A stretch of 64,000 bases of DNA from Typhlomys cinereus (taxonomy: Eukaryota > Chordata > Mammalia > Rodentia > Platacanthomyidae), in NCBI GenBank assembly GCA_023101885.1, contig JALPQD010000513.1, forward strand, positions 806,001 to 870,000. Reading direction: 5' to 3'. How positions within the stretch are numbered: position 1 is the first letter of the stretch; each line of letters begins with the position of its first letter. Below, piece after piece: positions 33,805 to 45,400 of the stretch. The notes beneath the pieces were generated by a model. That model had not been told where the DNA came from and ran no database searches. It worked only from the letters and a program-made list of their open reading frames with translations. A program made the translations under genes and the position numbers.

Positions 33805-34635
33805 TGGGAAGCCTTCTCTATTGCTTTACTTCCAGCACCCCTTCCTTCCCCTCTTCCCATAGAAAGAATTTCGAAGGGCAGAGTAGGAGAAGGAGCTGAA
33901 AGGAAGATTGGATGTGTTGGGGAAAAGGCGAGGACAGCGGGAAGAGGGGGTACCACAGCAGCAGTGATGGAGAGCACCAACTGTGCCAAGTCAGAGCACA
34001 TGCGGAGCCCAACGGAGTTGGCTAGAGTGACCAGGACAGACAGGGACCAAGGCTCTTTAGAAGAAGGACCCAGAAATGGACCATGCATTGTGACACAGAC
34101 AGAAGCAAGGTGGCCATCGGCGGCGTGATGTTTTTCCTGGGGTGACGCCACAGAGGCATCTATTGACCCCAGAGAGGGTCCAATGACAGACCAATGTGAC
34201 AGGGTAAACCAAGTCCAGCTTGGTGAACCACTGAGTTTACTGAGGTTACTTTCAGGAGCACAGGTGAGGGTTACACAGGAATAGGGATAATACAAAGGCA
34301 GCTACATCATCAAAAAGGCCACCCCAATGTGGGACACTCAGGGCAGTCGGATCCCTGGAGTCGCCTGCGTTGTTTATGGCCAGCTTGGCTCCTCAGAGAG
34401 TCTCTTCCAGACTGCTGGGCTGGTATCTCCTTCCCCCACCATGACCAACAGTCATGATGACATGTCTGGAGGAAAAGCATCATAGGACGCCATCCTAGCA
34501 GCCTGTGGGAGACAGGCACAAGCCTCACTGGTTCCATCGGGGGATCCCTGCCTTAGGCCTCTTGACAGCGGCCTGTGGCTACCAAGAACTTGCTGCACAG
34601 ACACAGCATCCAGAGTTTTCTTCATCTCACTTCAT
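33805..34635. other. Unique intergenic sequence
   Basis: No recognised repeat. This is within the span expected to hold Csf3r untranslated exons; none could be identified. Confidence 0.35.
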
Positions 34636-34639
34636 CGTC

Positions 34640-34775
34640 ATAGCAACCCTGAGAAGTGAGCATTATTATAATCCCTCTTACACAGATGGAGAAATCAAGG
34701 CTCAGAAAGGTGAAGTAACCCATCCAAGGTCACCAAGTTGGTAAGTGGCAGAGTCAGATGGGGTAACAGGACTCA
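34640..34775 (+). mobile_element. MIR-like ancient SINE
   Basis: CAGATGGAGAAATCAAGGC, CTCAGAAAGGTGAAGTAACC and GGTCACCAAGTTGGTAAGTG follow the MIR core order. Confidence 0.85.
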
Positions 34776-34779
34776 GAAT

Positions 34780-35057
34780 TCATGCCCATTGAATAGGTGG
34801 AGATTCCAACAGACCCCCAGCTCCTATCAACCTGGGTCATTCTTGGGGTTGCTGTAGGGGCCAGGACTGAGTCCAAACACGCTGGCCAGGAGCAGCCCAG
34901 GGAGGATGCCTGGGCTTCTCTGTGTTTGGCTGCGTGCTCCCGACAGGAGATAATGAATGATAACGATCCCTTGTTGAGGAAGCAGAGCCTGGATATTATC
35001 AGAAATGCGTAGATGCATGGTGATAGAAGTGTATCCCAAGCCCTAAGTCTAAAAGCT

Positions 35058-35105
<48 letters not shown>

Positions 35106-35345
35106 GATGGAAATAAATAATCAAACTGGTGTGCTAACATGAGAAAGTCACTGAACACTGATTAGTATACAGAGATGTCCTGGACACTTGGTTCGGGTTT
35201 GTCACTGCCTGGCTAAGGAGCAACCGAAGTCTGAAATGCAGCCTCCTCTCCCGTTGCTAGATCCTCCTATGGGGCTGCATCTATTCAGAGGAATGAGCCC
35301 TGTTCTTTCTGATTTGCACAAGACTAGCAGTCACCAGCATCTTGA
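34780..35345. other. Unique sequence with (GT)n at 35058-35103
   Basis: No gene or repeat family recognised apart from the perfect GT run. Confidence 0.45.
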
Positions 35346-35354
35346 TGCTATTGG

Positions 35355-35412
35355 ACAGACAGATGGACAGACAGATGATAGATAGATAGATAGATGGATG
35401 GACGGACGGACG

Positions 35413-35509
<97 letters not shown>

Positions 35510-35512
35510 GAT
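35355..35512. repeat. Compound GACG-GACA-GATA microsatellite
   Basis: Blocks in order: GATA, GGAC (about 5), GACA (about 11), then GATA (about 13). GATA/GACA mixtures are the Bkm class of repeat. Confidence 0.95.
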
Positions 35513-35519
35513 AAATAAG

Positions 35520-35829
35520 ATACACTGGAGGTGTGAATAAGAGTCCTGCCAGCAGGCACAGCCTTGGCTACCCGGCTACTCTTACTCATGCGTGCTGAGC
35601 ACAGAGGACCTGCTAGGACTCCATCCCGCATGTCCATATCCATACATATGCAATGAGAGCAGGGCTGAGGGTCTGGCCAGACACTGACCCTAGTGGTAGA
35701 GGTATCTGCTTGCTTCCTAAGTCTAGAGACAATGTGTTGGGGCACTAAAGTCATTATCCATGATGCTGGCCCAGAATGGCCAGCACATTGGATCGCTGCA
35801 TGTCCCACTCCATCCTCCCTCCAAGGGAT
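35520..35829. other. Unique intergenic sequence
   Basis: Nothing recognised. Confidence 0.4.
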
Positions 35830-35847
35830 AAATGATCCCTGAAGTGG

Positions 35848-36135
35848 GGGCTGGAGAGGTGGCTCAGGGGTTAAGCCTCTGCCTTGCAGGCAGAAGGTCC
35901 TGAGTTCGGATCCTAGACCCCACGTATAGACGCCGGGCGGAAGCGGGGGCGGCCTGCGTTTCTGGTCCTGGTAGGGCGGAGCCTGTGAATCCCAGAGTGA
36001 GTAAACAAGGAGGAGGTGGAGGCGTCCATGGTGGTTCCCGAATTCGCCTGTGGTTCTTCACACACATACATACATACACACACGTGCACACATGCATACA
36101 CGCACAACTGAATAAATAATAATAAATTTTTTTAA
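35848..36135 (+). mobile_element. Young B2-like SINE, subfamily 1
   Basis: Flanked by perfect 18-bp repeats AAATGATCCCTGAAGTGG (35830-35847 and 36136-36153). It lies 560 bases upstream of Csf3r coding exon 1. Confidence 0.94.
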
Positions 36136-36559
36136 AAATGATCCCTGAAGTGGACAGTGTAATGGAGTGCTCTATGTGGCTCATTGGAAGGTTCCAACAG
36201 GAATGAAACCCAGTTGTCCACCTGTGAGACCAGTAGATGAACCCTGTGTTGCCCTGTGTTTTGTTCTCCCACCCACTCCCTCACCTGCTTCTGGGACCTT
36301 TCCAAAATACAGCACCTTCCTCCAAGCCTTTGATTTAGGATTGGCTTTCTGGAGGGAACCCAGTTTGGACAGAAGAAAGGAGGGAAAGTGCTGTTCCTTA
36401 TGATTCCTTTTCCTGATCTCTCCTGGGAGGCAGTGTAAGATCGGTGGAGCCACCGGTGGAGCTCCTCCACATGGAGCCCTTTCCTGGAGGGAGGGGATGC
36501 AAAGCCTGTGACATGCGCCGCTTCATGTCCTCTTTCCAAAGCCCTAGGCAGTTCAGACA

Positions 36560-36665
36560 GCTGCTACCTTCATTTTGCAAAAATACTGAGACTCAAAAAA
36601 GTCAACCAACCTGTTCAAAGGTGCCAGGGGAGGAACAAGGATTAACGTCAACTCTGGTAGAAAAC
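36560..36665 (+). mobile_element. MIR-like ancient SINE
   Basis: TTCATTTTGCAAAAATACTG, AGACTCAAAAAAGTCAACC follow the MIR core but are diverged. Confidence 0.5.
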
Positions 36666-36697
36666 CATGGCATTGACCATCCCCCTCTGCCTTTCAG

Positions 36698-36769
36698 GTG
36701 GTACCATGGCGGGGCTGGGACCCTGCAGCGTGATAGGAACTGCTCTGACCTTCCTGCTGGTCCCGGCAA
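36698..36769 (+). CDS. Csf3r: Csf3r coding exon 1: start codon and signal peptide
   Basis: The exon follows a pyrimidine tract and CAG at 36695-36697. Its ATG is at 36706 in the good context taccATGG, and the donor at 36770 is a perfect GTAAGT. It encodes [21 protein letters not shown], a hydrophobic signal peptide aligned with the human start. It probably corresponds to human exon 3, the first two human exons being untranslated. Confidence 0.93.
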
Positions 36770-39700
36770 GTAAGTGAGGGAAGGTGGGAAGGAGGGAGAA
36801 GGTAGTTAAGGAAGAGAGGACTGGAAAGATGGCTCAGAGGTTGTAGCAGTTTGCCTGCATGGTTGCTGATAAATGACCATCAAATGGCTTAAGGGAACAA
36901 GGGGTTTATTCTCTCATATTCCTGGTTACAGTTCTCAGTCCAGCTTGATAGGAAAGCTCATGCCAACACCAAAGCCGAGAGAACTGACCACACCATCTCT
37001 ACATAATGGCTGAGAGAGGGACAATCCTTATTTGCCAGACCAGCTTGTCTGGCCAAGTGTACAAAAGGATGCCAACTTCCTCAACTGACTCTCAGTATTT
37101 TATTCATCTGCTCAAAGCCTAGTCCCACCCACCACAGGCTGGGCCTTCCCCATCAGCTAGACAATCTCCTGCAGGTTTGCTCTGGGCTTAACCCAACCAC
37201 TAATTCTCCACAAATGTGCCCAGAGCTCAAACCCTCAATAGTTAAGTTGACACCTGTGCCTAACTATGACAGGAGTTAAGACTTTGCTTTGAAAGCAGGA
37301 CTTGATTTAAGATCAGAAAGACCTGAGTTCGGATCCTAAAAATGCCAGGTGGAAATGTGCAGCTTGTACTTCTGATTTTGGAAGGCTGAGCCTGGGAAAT
37401 CCCAGAGGGAAGCAAAAATTAGATAAAAATCAATCCAGGATGATTCCCCAAGTCACTCTTGGGCCTCCACAAGCATACACAGTGCCCTGTGATACACACA
37501 CACACACACACACACACATACACACACACACACACACACGCACACACGCACACAGGCAAGGGCATGCAGCCCTTATCTGCAAATCAATGCAGCTGTTAGA
37601 AGGAACCCTGGGTACTATGCTAACTTTTGGTAACAGCAAAGGGAACCAGAAGAAGCCACAAAGAGACAGTCTTTCCCTTGATGAAGAGAGCCCAGAGTTC
37701 CAACTGCATGATTGTCTTGCAAGATGGAGAAGCCCATCCCTTCGAATACACAAACAGGCCAAGGCCAGAATTGAGAGTCAGCGAAGTTTGATAGCAATAC
37801 TGAAGCTTTTCAGACTACAAACAACTTCTCTTACTCTTTGGATCTCACTTATTTTTATCCTTTTAAAAATGAAAAAAAAGAATCCTTAGCTGATAGGACA
37901 CTCCAAAACACACCGCCCAGCTAAGGCAAGAACACAAAAACACACCAGTTTGCCTCAGGTGGAGGTTTGTTTGTTTGTTTGTTTGTTTGTTTTTAACAGA
38001 GCTGCTTCAGGTTTATTTATACAAACAACACAGAAAAAAAACGAGTCATCTGCAAAGGAGGGTAGGGGAGGAACCACAAAGTCCATCTTCACAGTGGCCG
38101 ACAGGGGCCTTTACACCTTTGGGAGCCTGGGCTGGGGTTGGAGCAGCTTTGGCCTGAGCTGAAGCTGCAGCCTTGGCTTTGGCTGGGGTCTTGGTCTTGG
38201 CCTCGGCTGGGGTCTTGGCCTTTAACTGCAGCCTGTGCCCCTTGGCCACGTAGGTACAAATCTGCTTCCCAAGCTCAGGATGGGCAATGAGGACGATGAC
38301 TGAGCTTGCGGCTGGAGCCCTTTGGCACCTTGGGCTTCACCTCCCTGGGCTTCACCAGGGCCTTAATGGCTTCAGCGCGGGCGCTCGTGGTCTTCGCCTT
38401 GTTCGCCTGCGTCTTCTTCAGGCCCTTCTCGTTGTGCTTCTTGACAAAACTCGTGTTCCTTGGGAACTTGGGGTCCACCCCCTTAAGAGACTCATATCTT
38501 TGTGAACGGGATTTCTTGATGCCATTTCTGTTTCCTTTTTGGAATTGTTTGCGTGTGGTGTAGTTCCAGAACTTGGCCATGTCTGTACGGTAACCCACAG
38601 CTCCCGAGGCTTCTGGGACCAGGAGAGAAAGAAAGAGCTCAGGTGGAGTTTTGAAGAAAAACAACTTAGCAAAGTTCCTCCCAGCCTGAAATTCTGGGAT
38701 TCTTAGAGTAAGAGCCCTGTATTAAAAAGCATGAATCTGGGCACGGGTGCACGCCTGTAATCTCAAAAGTCAGGAAATCGAGACAGGATGAGAGAGAAGA
38801 GGTTCAAAGGGGCCAGTGGGATGGCTCAGCAGCTAAAGCACCTGTTCACAAACCTGGTGACCTGAATCCTGAGTTCAATTCCTGGGATTTCACATGGCAG
38901 AAGAGACCCGCCCCCATAAAATAAAATACAGAAAAAGAAAAAGATTTTTTAAAAAGAAAAAGTTCCCCATCCTAAGGCTTTGGGAACCTCACAGAACAGG
39001 GGGTAGTGATATTATAAGAATCTAAAGATGGGAAGGTTTTCTGTTGGAGAAGACATTCCATTCAAGGCAGGACTGCTGCATCTAGGAACTCACTGCAATG
39101 AGACTTGTCCTTACCAGACCTGCATGATGACTGAAGTCCCAACGTGCCCCCATAGACTATTGAGGAAATCAAAAGAGATAAGAACATACAGTGGAAAGCT
39201 TGGGAACTAAAACTGGACGAGGGAAGGGAAATGCCCCTATCAATGGGGTGGCCGAAGAGAGGTAACTTGGTATGCCACAGACGCCTAAACTCCCACAAGA
39301 GTAGACAAGCCAGAGGGAATCCTGGGTTCCATAGAAGCACACAGGCAGAAGGGTGGGCGGGAGTGGGACTGAATGATGAAGGGACAGGAGGGGGCTGGGA
39401 GGAGGGGGGATGGAGGGAAGCAGGGATAAGTACTCAATATTCTTATGAAACTAGAGAAATAAAAGAATAATTAAAAAAAGAAAAAGTTCAAAGCTATCCT
39501 CTAATACATAGCCAGTTTAAGGACAACCTGGGCTACATAACACCATGTCTCAAATGAGAGCAAGAGAGAGAGGTGTCAATTGAAGGCTTGAGCTGCGGGC
39601 ACAAATGTGAAGAATTAGTAGTAGAACTGAGTATTGAACAAGTATGCAGGAGTTTATCCAATTGAGGGGGCCACAGCCCATGTTGGGTGGAATTATCCCC

Positions 39701-42415
39701 TAGGCATGTGGATAAGATAGAGGAGGTCATTCAGGGAGTTCGTATTCGTGATACTTGCCAGACATGCTAGGCTGGCAAGGGAGGATTGTCCCTCTCTCAG
39801 CAATGGGTACAGTGTGGCCAGTTCCCTCAGTCCCTGATGTCTGTGTGACCTCTCCTGCCAAGCTGGAGCAAGAGATGAGGCTGGACAATGGCAAGAAAGA
39901 TGAAAATCCCTTGTTTCACTCAGCTGTTTCGTCATGAATTTATGGGCAACGCGTAGAGAAACTTCGGCTAGGAGTCAGATCACAAGATTGCGTAAAGGAC
40001 CTGAACCTTTCCTTTCCTTTTCTTTCTTTGTCACTTGTTTTAGATTCGTTTCTATTTTGTGAACGGGGAGGGAAATGCCATGAGAGTCATTGCAACTTTT
40101 CTGGAGTCAGTTTTCTCCATTCAACTTTATTATTTTTAATTCAACGCTGCTGCTGATGCGGTTGTGCCACAGTATGTTTGTGGAGCTCAAGGGACAACTT
40201 TATGGAGTTGGTTCTCTCTTTCCGCCTCTATGTGGGTTCCCGGACTATTTCATTGGTCCTTTCCATCCTGTTTTTGAGGTAGAGACTCTCTTGCTGTTTC
40301 TGCCACTGTGCAAGACTCCAGCTGATTCTCCCATCTGCTTCCCAGCTCACAATAGGAGTGCTGGGATTATAAATGGCCTTTGGCCTTTTTATGTGGGTTC
40401 CTAAAATCAAACTCAGGTTGGGAGGGTGCACAGCAAGCACCCTTACCTGCTGAGCCACTTTGGTGGCCCATAATCTGGATATTTATTCTACCTTTTGGCA
40501 GCAAACGTTTAGCCGTGAGGCACAGTGCATGCCTTAACTGTGTTGTCACATCTAATTCTTCCAGACACATGAAGATAGGAAGATTTTTATCCATACTTTA
40601 CAGATGAGAAAACCAAGTCACGAAAAAGTCACAGGGATGTACATGTGGGTAGCATACATAGTAAACAAGAGATACAGTCCCACTGTAATGTCCAGGCTCA
40701 TACCCCACACACCATACTAACTTTATAAGCAATCACGTGCCTTTGAAGTGCTGTGGTCAAGATGGAGTCACACAATCAGATCTGAACTTTGCAAAGATTG
40801 CTGTGAGCCACGGGTTGTTATCACTCAGATCATGACTTTCACCATCCATTCTCTCTTGGATGGGGAACTGGAGCTAACGGGCAAGCATAGACAGAGCCCA
40901 TCTCTTTCCAACTCTGCATTTAGGGAGGGCACACTTGTATCTTGAAATTGGCCAGCTTGGAAGCATTCACACCATGGGAAGCATTCACGCCACAGCTGAG
41001 GGCTCATAGCACAGGAAGGGTTTACACCACGGAAGGCATTCACACCATGGGGGAGCGTTTGCAACTTAAGAAGCATTCATACCATAGAGGAGGGCTCATA
41101 CCACTGGGAAGTTTCACACCACGAAGAAGTTTCATGTCGCAAGGAAAGTTCACACCACAGGGAAGGTTCGCACCACAGATAAAGTTTACACCGCTGGAGA
41201 GGTCAGCACCATAGGGAAACTTCACACCACAGGGAAGGTTCACATCATAGACATGGTTCATTCCAGAGGGAAGGTTCACACAACATTGTGAAAGTTCGCA
41301 CCACAAGGAAAATTTACACAACAGAAAAGGTTCACACCATGGGGAAGGTTCATAACACAGAGAGTGACACAGCTACAAATCAGAGTTGTTTTCTTTGTAG
41401 AGTCAACTGATACTCATTCAGCAGCACATGCTACCTCTATTGCCTCCTCTGACTGCCTTACCTATCCAGAGGAGACTGGAACAGGAGGGGTGGATGCTGG
41501 GGCAATAGAGGCAGCATGTGTCCAGATCTCTCCAGCACCCACCTTTTTCCACTGCAGGCATGGAGAACTGCGGTCATATCAGGATCTCGGCCCCCACTGT
41601 CCAGCTGGGGGATCCTGTCACAGCCTCCTGCACCATCAGTCCAAACTGTAGTTACGTGGAGCGGGAGCCGCAGATCCTATGGAGACTGGAAGGTGGGCTG
41701 AAGCAGCGTGGAGATAGGCAGCAGCGCCTGGCCGATGGGACCCTGGAATCCACCATCACCTTGCCCAACCTCAACCGCACACGGGCCTTTCTCTTCTGCT
41801 TCCTGCAATGGGGCGACAGCCCACAGATGCTGGATCAAGCTGAGCTGCAGGCAGGTTGTAAGTCCTTGCGGCCATCTGCCCACTCTGCCTCCAACACTCT
41901 CCTGAGAATCCCAAGGACAGCAGTGTCCTCAGCACCCTTGCTCAAGTAGCCTTTTGTGGACATGACATTAGGGAGTGGTCTTTACCAGCAGCTGCTACTA
42001 TTTGGTCCATTCTAGAGAGAGAAAACTTATATTCAGGGAGGGCAGGCAATTTGCTGAAGAACACATATATTCTAATGCAGTGTATCAATAATGCTCATTT
42101 ACGGGCTACCAAGCAAGCCCAGGTCTCAGCCACAGTAGGAACTGCTCCCAGCTCTTACCCAGCTCAGTCTTCACTTGCTTTTCAAAGTGAAAGATGCAGC
42201 TGAAAGATGGCATTTGTGGGCTGGAGAGGTGGCTCAGGGGTTAAGTCTCCTCCTTGCAGGAGGAAGCTCCTGAGTTCGGATCCCAGATCCCACGTATAGA
42301 CACCAGGCGGAAGCGGGAGTGGCCTGCGCTTCTGGTCCTGGTAGGGCGGAGCCTGTGAATCCCGGGGCAGAAGGAGGTGGAGGCGTCCATGGTGGTTCGC
42401 GAATTCGTCCGTGGT

Positions 42416-42466
<51 letters not shown>

Positions 42467-45400
42467 ACGCACAGTTGAATAAATAATAATAATAATAATA
42501 ATAATAAAAAGATGGCATTTGTGCCAAACAAGGATCAAGGTTCCAGAATGATTCCAGATGTCACCCTTGAACCTTCACAGGTGCGCACACACACACACTC
42601 AAGTGCCTATGTGCCTTCTTGTACACACATAGACACACACACACACACACACACATACTCAAGTGCCTAAATGCCTTCTTGTACACATGCACACACATGC
42701 ACACATACGCGCACGCGTACACAGACACACAAAGTATGAATAAGAGGGCTGGGGATGTAGCTGACTAGTGACAGACACTACCTCCACGCACACAGCCACA
42801 AACACTCTATGTTCAGAAAGTCACTCGGCCTCAGTCATTCATTCAGCAACCTAGAAGACAGGTATGTTACATTACCCATTTTATAGATCAGAAAATCAAG
42901 GCATGAAGCAGCTCAGGATCACACAGGGAATGCATGGCCCAGTCAGCATAAAAATTCAAGCCACACCATCGCTGGCAAAGGGGTCACCAGGCTGCTCACT
43001 CTTGGTCCTGTCTGTAACATACAGGGGTGCCCCTCAGGGCCATACTGCAGAGAAGCCAGCCCAACCCAAGGAAATAAGGCCATACCCTCCCCCCAGCCCT
43101 CATATTCTTCCTACTTTCCCCAGATCCTCCTGCCACGCCTTCCAACCTGTCCTGCCTTATGAACCTCACGACCAACAGCCTCATCTGCCAGTGGGAGCCA
43201 GGCCCGGAGACCCACCTGCCCACCAACTTCATCCTAAAGAGCTTCAAGTGAGTAGAGGCTCCACACAGCCCCTTTCTCTGGGTCTGAGAGTATGGGGAGC
43301 GAAAGGAATAGACAGGAGGGAGAAGGGACCTCGCCTTCCTCCTCTGCTTGGCACCCAAACCCAACCTATTGGCAGGAGCCGCGCCGACTGTCAGAGCCAG
43401 GAGGACCCCGTCGTGGATTGTGTGCCTGAGAACCGGCAGAGCGCCTGCTCCGTCCCCCGCAAACACCTGCACTTGTACCAGAATATGGTCATCTGGGTGC
43501 GGGCAGAGAATGCACTAGGGGTCAGCGAGTCCCTCCAGCTGTGCTTTGACCCCATGGATGTTGGTGGGTAGCAGTACACACTGGGAAAGGGAGAAATCCC
43601 CCCAAATGGGTAGACCCAGTGACCACAGGGAGGAAACACAGCGTCAGGCACAGACAAGGAGATTCTGGAAAACTTTAACAGAGAGGAGAAAAGCGGGGTC
43701 CCAGAGGCCAGGAAACACGTTCATTTGTTCGACTAAATTTTTGAAGTACCCAGTGTGTGCTAGGTACTATGCAGAGCCCAAGGGCACAGAAATGAAAGAA
43801 ACTTCAAAAGTCCACTCTCTGAAAGCTATAACATTCTAGCTGACAAAACAAATGACTTAAGAAACTGACAACTAAGTAGACTCTTGGAGGAGCTGAGGAA
43901 ACAAGCCACTGGATATCTGGAAGGATAGCGTCATGGTAACTTAAGAAACAGATAGCGCAAAGGCCCCGGGGCAAGTCTTTACCCAGTGTGAAACAGACAT
44001 TAGACCCAAAAGTAGACAGATGGAGGGAACAGGGACAGGAGGGAAAATGACATCGCAGATAGGGAAGGCATGAAGAAGATTGATAATCCCACTCCTTGCA
44101 GCAAAACTAGAGCCCCCTATCCTGCGGGCGGAGGACCTCAGCCCTGACGTGGTCCCACCCCAGCCCGGCTGTCTGTGGCTGCATTGGGAGCAATGGAAAC
44201 CCAGCATGTTCATGGAGCTGGAGTGCGAACTCCGCCATCGGCCCCAGCTTAGAGGAGCCAGCTGGACAAAAGTGAGGCAGAGGGAGAACTGGAGGTTCCG
44301 AGGTGGGGGGCGGGGCTGACAGAGAACCCACTGAGCTCAGGGTCACTTTTTCTACCACCACCAGATGACCCGTCTGCCTTCCAATGGGTACCAGTTTGAG
44401 CTCTGTGGGCTTCTTCCGGACACAGTCTACACCCTGCAGATGCGGTGTATTCGCTCCCCCCTGCCTGGCCACTGGAGCAGCTGGAGCCCCAGCCTGGAGC
44501 TGAGGTCCACCATTAAAGGTGAGCGGTTGATAAGGAGAGGCAGTGGCCATCGGGCGCCAATCCAGGACTGGAGATGTAGCTCAGTGGGGTGGAGTGCTCT
44601 CTTAGCGTGCGCAGAGTCTTGGGTTCAATCTTGGCAGTGTGTAAACCAGGCATGGTGGCTCAGGCCGGTGATATCAGCACTTAGGAGGTGGAGTCAAGAG
44701 AATGGAAATCCAAAGTCATTCAGAGCTGCAGAGCAGGTTGGACATCAGCCTGAGACACACGAGGCCCTTATAGGCAGTCAGCTGGACCTTTTCTTCTCTC
44801 TCCATCTACAGCACCTGTCGTCAGGCTGAACACCTGGTGGCGACAGAGGCAGCTGGACCCCAGGACAGTGGGCGTGCAACTGTTCTGGAAGGTGACCCCT
44901 GGGACCTCCTTCCACCCAGAGTCCCTGATGGGGGCTCAGAATTCCAGTGGTCCTGGGAGGCTGGGAGGTGGCTTGCACACCCTGTGTCTCCAAAGCTAAG
45001 TAGTGTCCTTTGGGAAAAGCAGGATGCAGGATTTACCTACCCTCCAAAGTGTCCGGTCAGAGACCAGTGGAGCACCTGTAATATGTGCTGTCTGGCTTCT
45101 TCCTTTTCTCCCTCCTAGCCCCTAGCACAGAGAGCATCATCCCAGATTGGGGAGCGGGGGGAGCTCCCAGATCATTATTACAACTAGTCCATACCTCCCA
45201 GGCACTCCCCCACTCCAGTGATCTGGACATCCCCCCTCATTGCATTTTTCCTTACCCACCACAGCCAACGCCCCTGCAGGAAGACAGTGGGCGGATCCAG
45301 GGGTACCTGCTGTCCTGGAGCCGCTCAAGTCAGCAAGGGCAGGACCTTCCCCTCTGCAACACCACAGAGCTCAGCTGCACCTTCCAATTGCCGGCGGGAG

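Larger units (their letters stand above)
38735..39570 (+). mobile_element. B1-like SINE split by nested insertions
   Basis: The left part (38735-38801) has GGTGCACGCCTGTAATCTC and the right part (from 39494) has AGGACAACCTGGGCTACATAAC. The break carries the duplicated GTTCAAAG (38802-38809 and 39486-39493). Confidence 0.75.

Noticed and set aside
33657..34295. 212-codon minus-strand ORF
   Set aside because: Part of it is a CA repeat read as Cys/Val; the rest has no family resemblance and no exon structure.
38046..38664. Functional Rpl29 gene
   Set aside because: No introns, a frameshift in the C-terminal part and an A-rich tail show that it is a retrocopy.
41040..41321. Periodic protein with VNLPCG-like repeats on the minus strand
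   Set aside because: It is an artefact of the 18-bp minisatellite, which is open in many frames. There is no independent gene signal.
40961..41364. CRISPR-like array
   Set aside because: Repeats are directly adjacent with no spacers, degenerate, and in a mammalian intron.
44365..44829. 154-codon ORF extending Csf3r exon 6 into the intron
   Set aside because: A good donor at 44519 and homology of the next exon show the extension is intronic and SINE-derived.
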